NCBI GenBank assembly: GCA_021781185.1
Contig: JAJXXI010000702.1
Location: 1-6,028 of the forward strand
Reading direction: 5' to 3'
Source: a bacterium
Lineage (GTDB): Bacteria > Verrucomicrobiota > Verrucomicrobiia > Limisphaerales > UBA11358
DNA: 6,028 bases
Position 1 is the first letter of the stretch. Every line of letters begins with the position of its first letter. The notes beneath the pieces were generated by a model, which was not told the DNA's origin, ran no database searches, and worked only from the letters and a program-made list of their open reading frames with translations. Positions 5,683 to 6,028 of this stretch are shown here, in pieces. Made by a program: the position numbers and the translations under genes.

Positions 5683-5729
5683 GACCGCCCCCTCGCGGTC
5701 AGCCGCACCCGAGACGGGCGCGCTCCCGT
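5683..5729. repeat. Two weaker hairpins between convergent genes
   Basis: GACCGC-CCCCTC-GCGGTC (5683-5700, 6-bp stem) and ACGGG-CGCGCT-CCCGT (5714-5729, 5-bp stem) lie 20 to 70 bases past the mazF stop on the minus strand. They could be part of the same repeat family as the GGAA hairpins or act as transcript ends for mazF. No T-tract is present on either strand. Confidence 0.3.
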
Positions 5730-5749
5730 TTCCATTGCGGGGTTCGGAT

Positions 5750-6028
5750 TCAATCCAATTCCAGCAGCCAGACAATTTTTGTGCGCACAGCCTGAGTTAC
5801 CCGGGCTTCAAACTGACCGGCACGGCGGGCCAGCCGGTGATTTTCCACCGAGGTCAGGCCTTGGACATTCGCCACGCCTTCTGCCGCACCGGGCAGCCAG
5901 CGCACCTGCGGCAGCTTGACTTCATAATCCCCGCCGCGAATCTGCGTCGTCAGCGGCACGCACACGCACAACGCACGTTCCGCATCCGCATCTTCACGCG
6001 ATACCACCATCAAGGGCCGCAGTTTACC
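5750..6028 (-). CDS. MazF/PemK family toxin, C-terminal part (5' partial)
   Basis: The visible 92 residues start GKLRPLMVVSREDADAER and run to a TGA at 5750-5752. The order fits the MazF/PemK endoribonuclease fold: an R-P-L-M-V-V-S strand, the CVCVPLTTQIRGGDYEVKLP block, then GVANVQGLTSVENHRLARR with the conserved S/T-V-E/D turn, and a C-terminal helix ending VRTKIVWLLELD. MazF toxins cleave mRNA (some cleave tRNA or rRNA) and are held by a MazE-type antitoxin, whose gene would usually lie just upstream, beyond the right edge. The N-terminal strand with the G-D-I/V motif is off the window. It converges on the sulfotransferase pair across a 185-base gap. Family assignment is good; the RNA target and integrity of the 5' end are unknown. 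Confidence 0.78.
   Translation of the reverse strand, partial: GKLRPLMVVSREDADAERALCVCVPLTTQIRGGDYEVKLPQVRWLPGAAEGVANVQGLTSVENHRLARRAGQFEARVTQAVRTKIVWLLELD

Noticed and set aside
5082..5753. 223-codon minus-strand open frame antisense to the second sulfotransferase
   Set aside because: It lies almost wholly opposite a well-supported coding region and its N-terminal part is a translation of the hairpin repeats (RRAGFPACQ).
5551..5919. 122-codon plus-strand open frame after the second sulfotransferase
   Set aside because: It overlaps the sulfotransferase end, reads through the repeats (AGKPALR) and then runs antisense to mazF.

Overview
The window (about 6 kb, GC-rich) looks like chromosomal DNA of a Verrucomicrobiota or other PVC-group bacterium. 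This rests on gene types (tandem TPR-sulfotransferases, a glycine/proline-rich exported protein) and on hairpin-forming intergenic repeats of a style I recall from those genomes. It is an inference, since no rRNA or other taxonomic marker is present.

Layout, left to right. The 3' end of a ferredoxin-NADP reductase-like gene (+) enters from the left edge. It converges on a hicB-hicA toxin-antitoxin pair (-), in which antitoxin precedes toxin with a 1-base stop/start overlap. A 174-base gap with a 9-bp inverted repeat follows. Next come gcvH (-), encoding the lipoyl carrier of the glycine cleavage system, and 97 bases further a 256-residue exported protein (-) with a region resembling the GspC/PilP type of secretion or pilus protein. 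A 417-base non-coding gap holds a 64-bp imperfect inverted-repeat element. On its other side, divergently oriented, lie two paralogous genes (+) in tandem, each encoding six TPR-like helix pairs plus a PAPS-dependent sulfotransferase domain. The 185-base gap behind them carries two adjacent hairpins with GGAA loops and two weaker hairpins. The window ends in the C-terminal part of a MazF/PemK-type toxin (-), which runs off the right edge.

How the genes relate. The two sulfotransferases probably form one transcription unit and are cytosolic. They keep the cofactor-binding residues and the C-terminus but differ in the stretches between, which suggests different acceptors. hicBA and mazF are two unrelated toxin families on either side of the metabolic and sulfotransferase genes. 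gcvH is separate housekeeping metabolism; no other glycine-cleavage genes are visible.

The most notable non-coding signal is a matched start-site architecture upstream of hicB and of the exported-protein gene: TTG-type hexamer, 16 bases ending in CATCGG, a TTAC-type hexamer, 7 bases, then ATG. None of the five complete start regions shows a well-placed Shine-Dalgarno sequence. Together these hint at leaderless or nearly leaderless transcripts. I see no CRISPR array, tRNA, rRNA, insertion sequence or clear new defence system.
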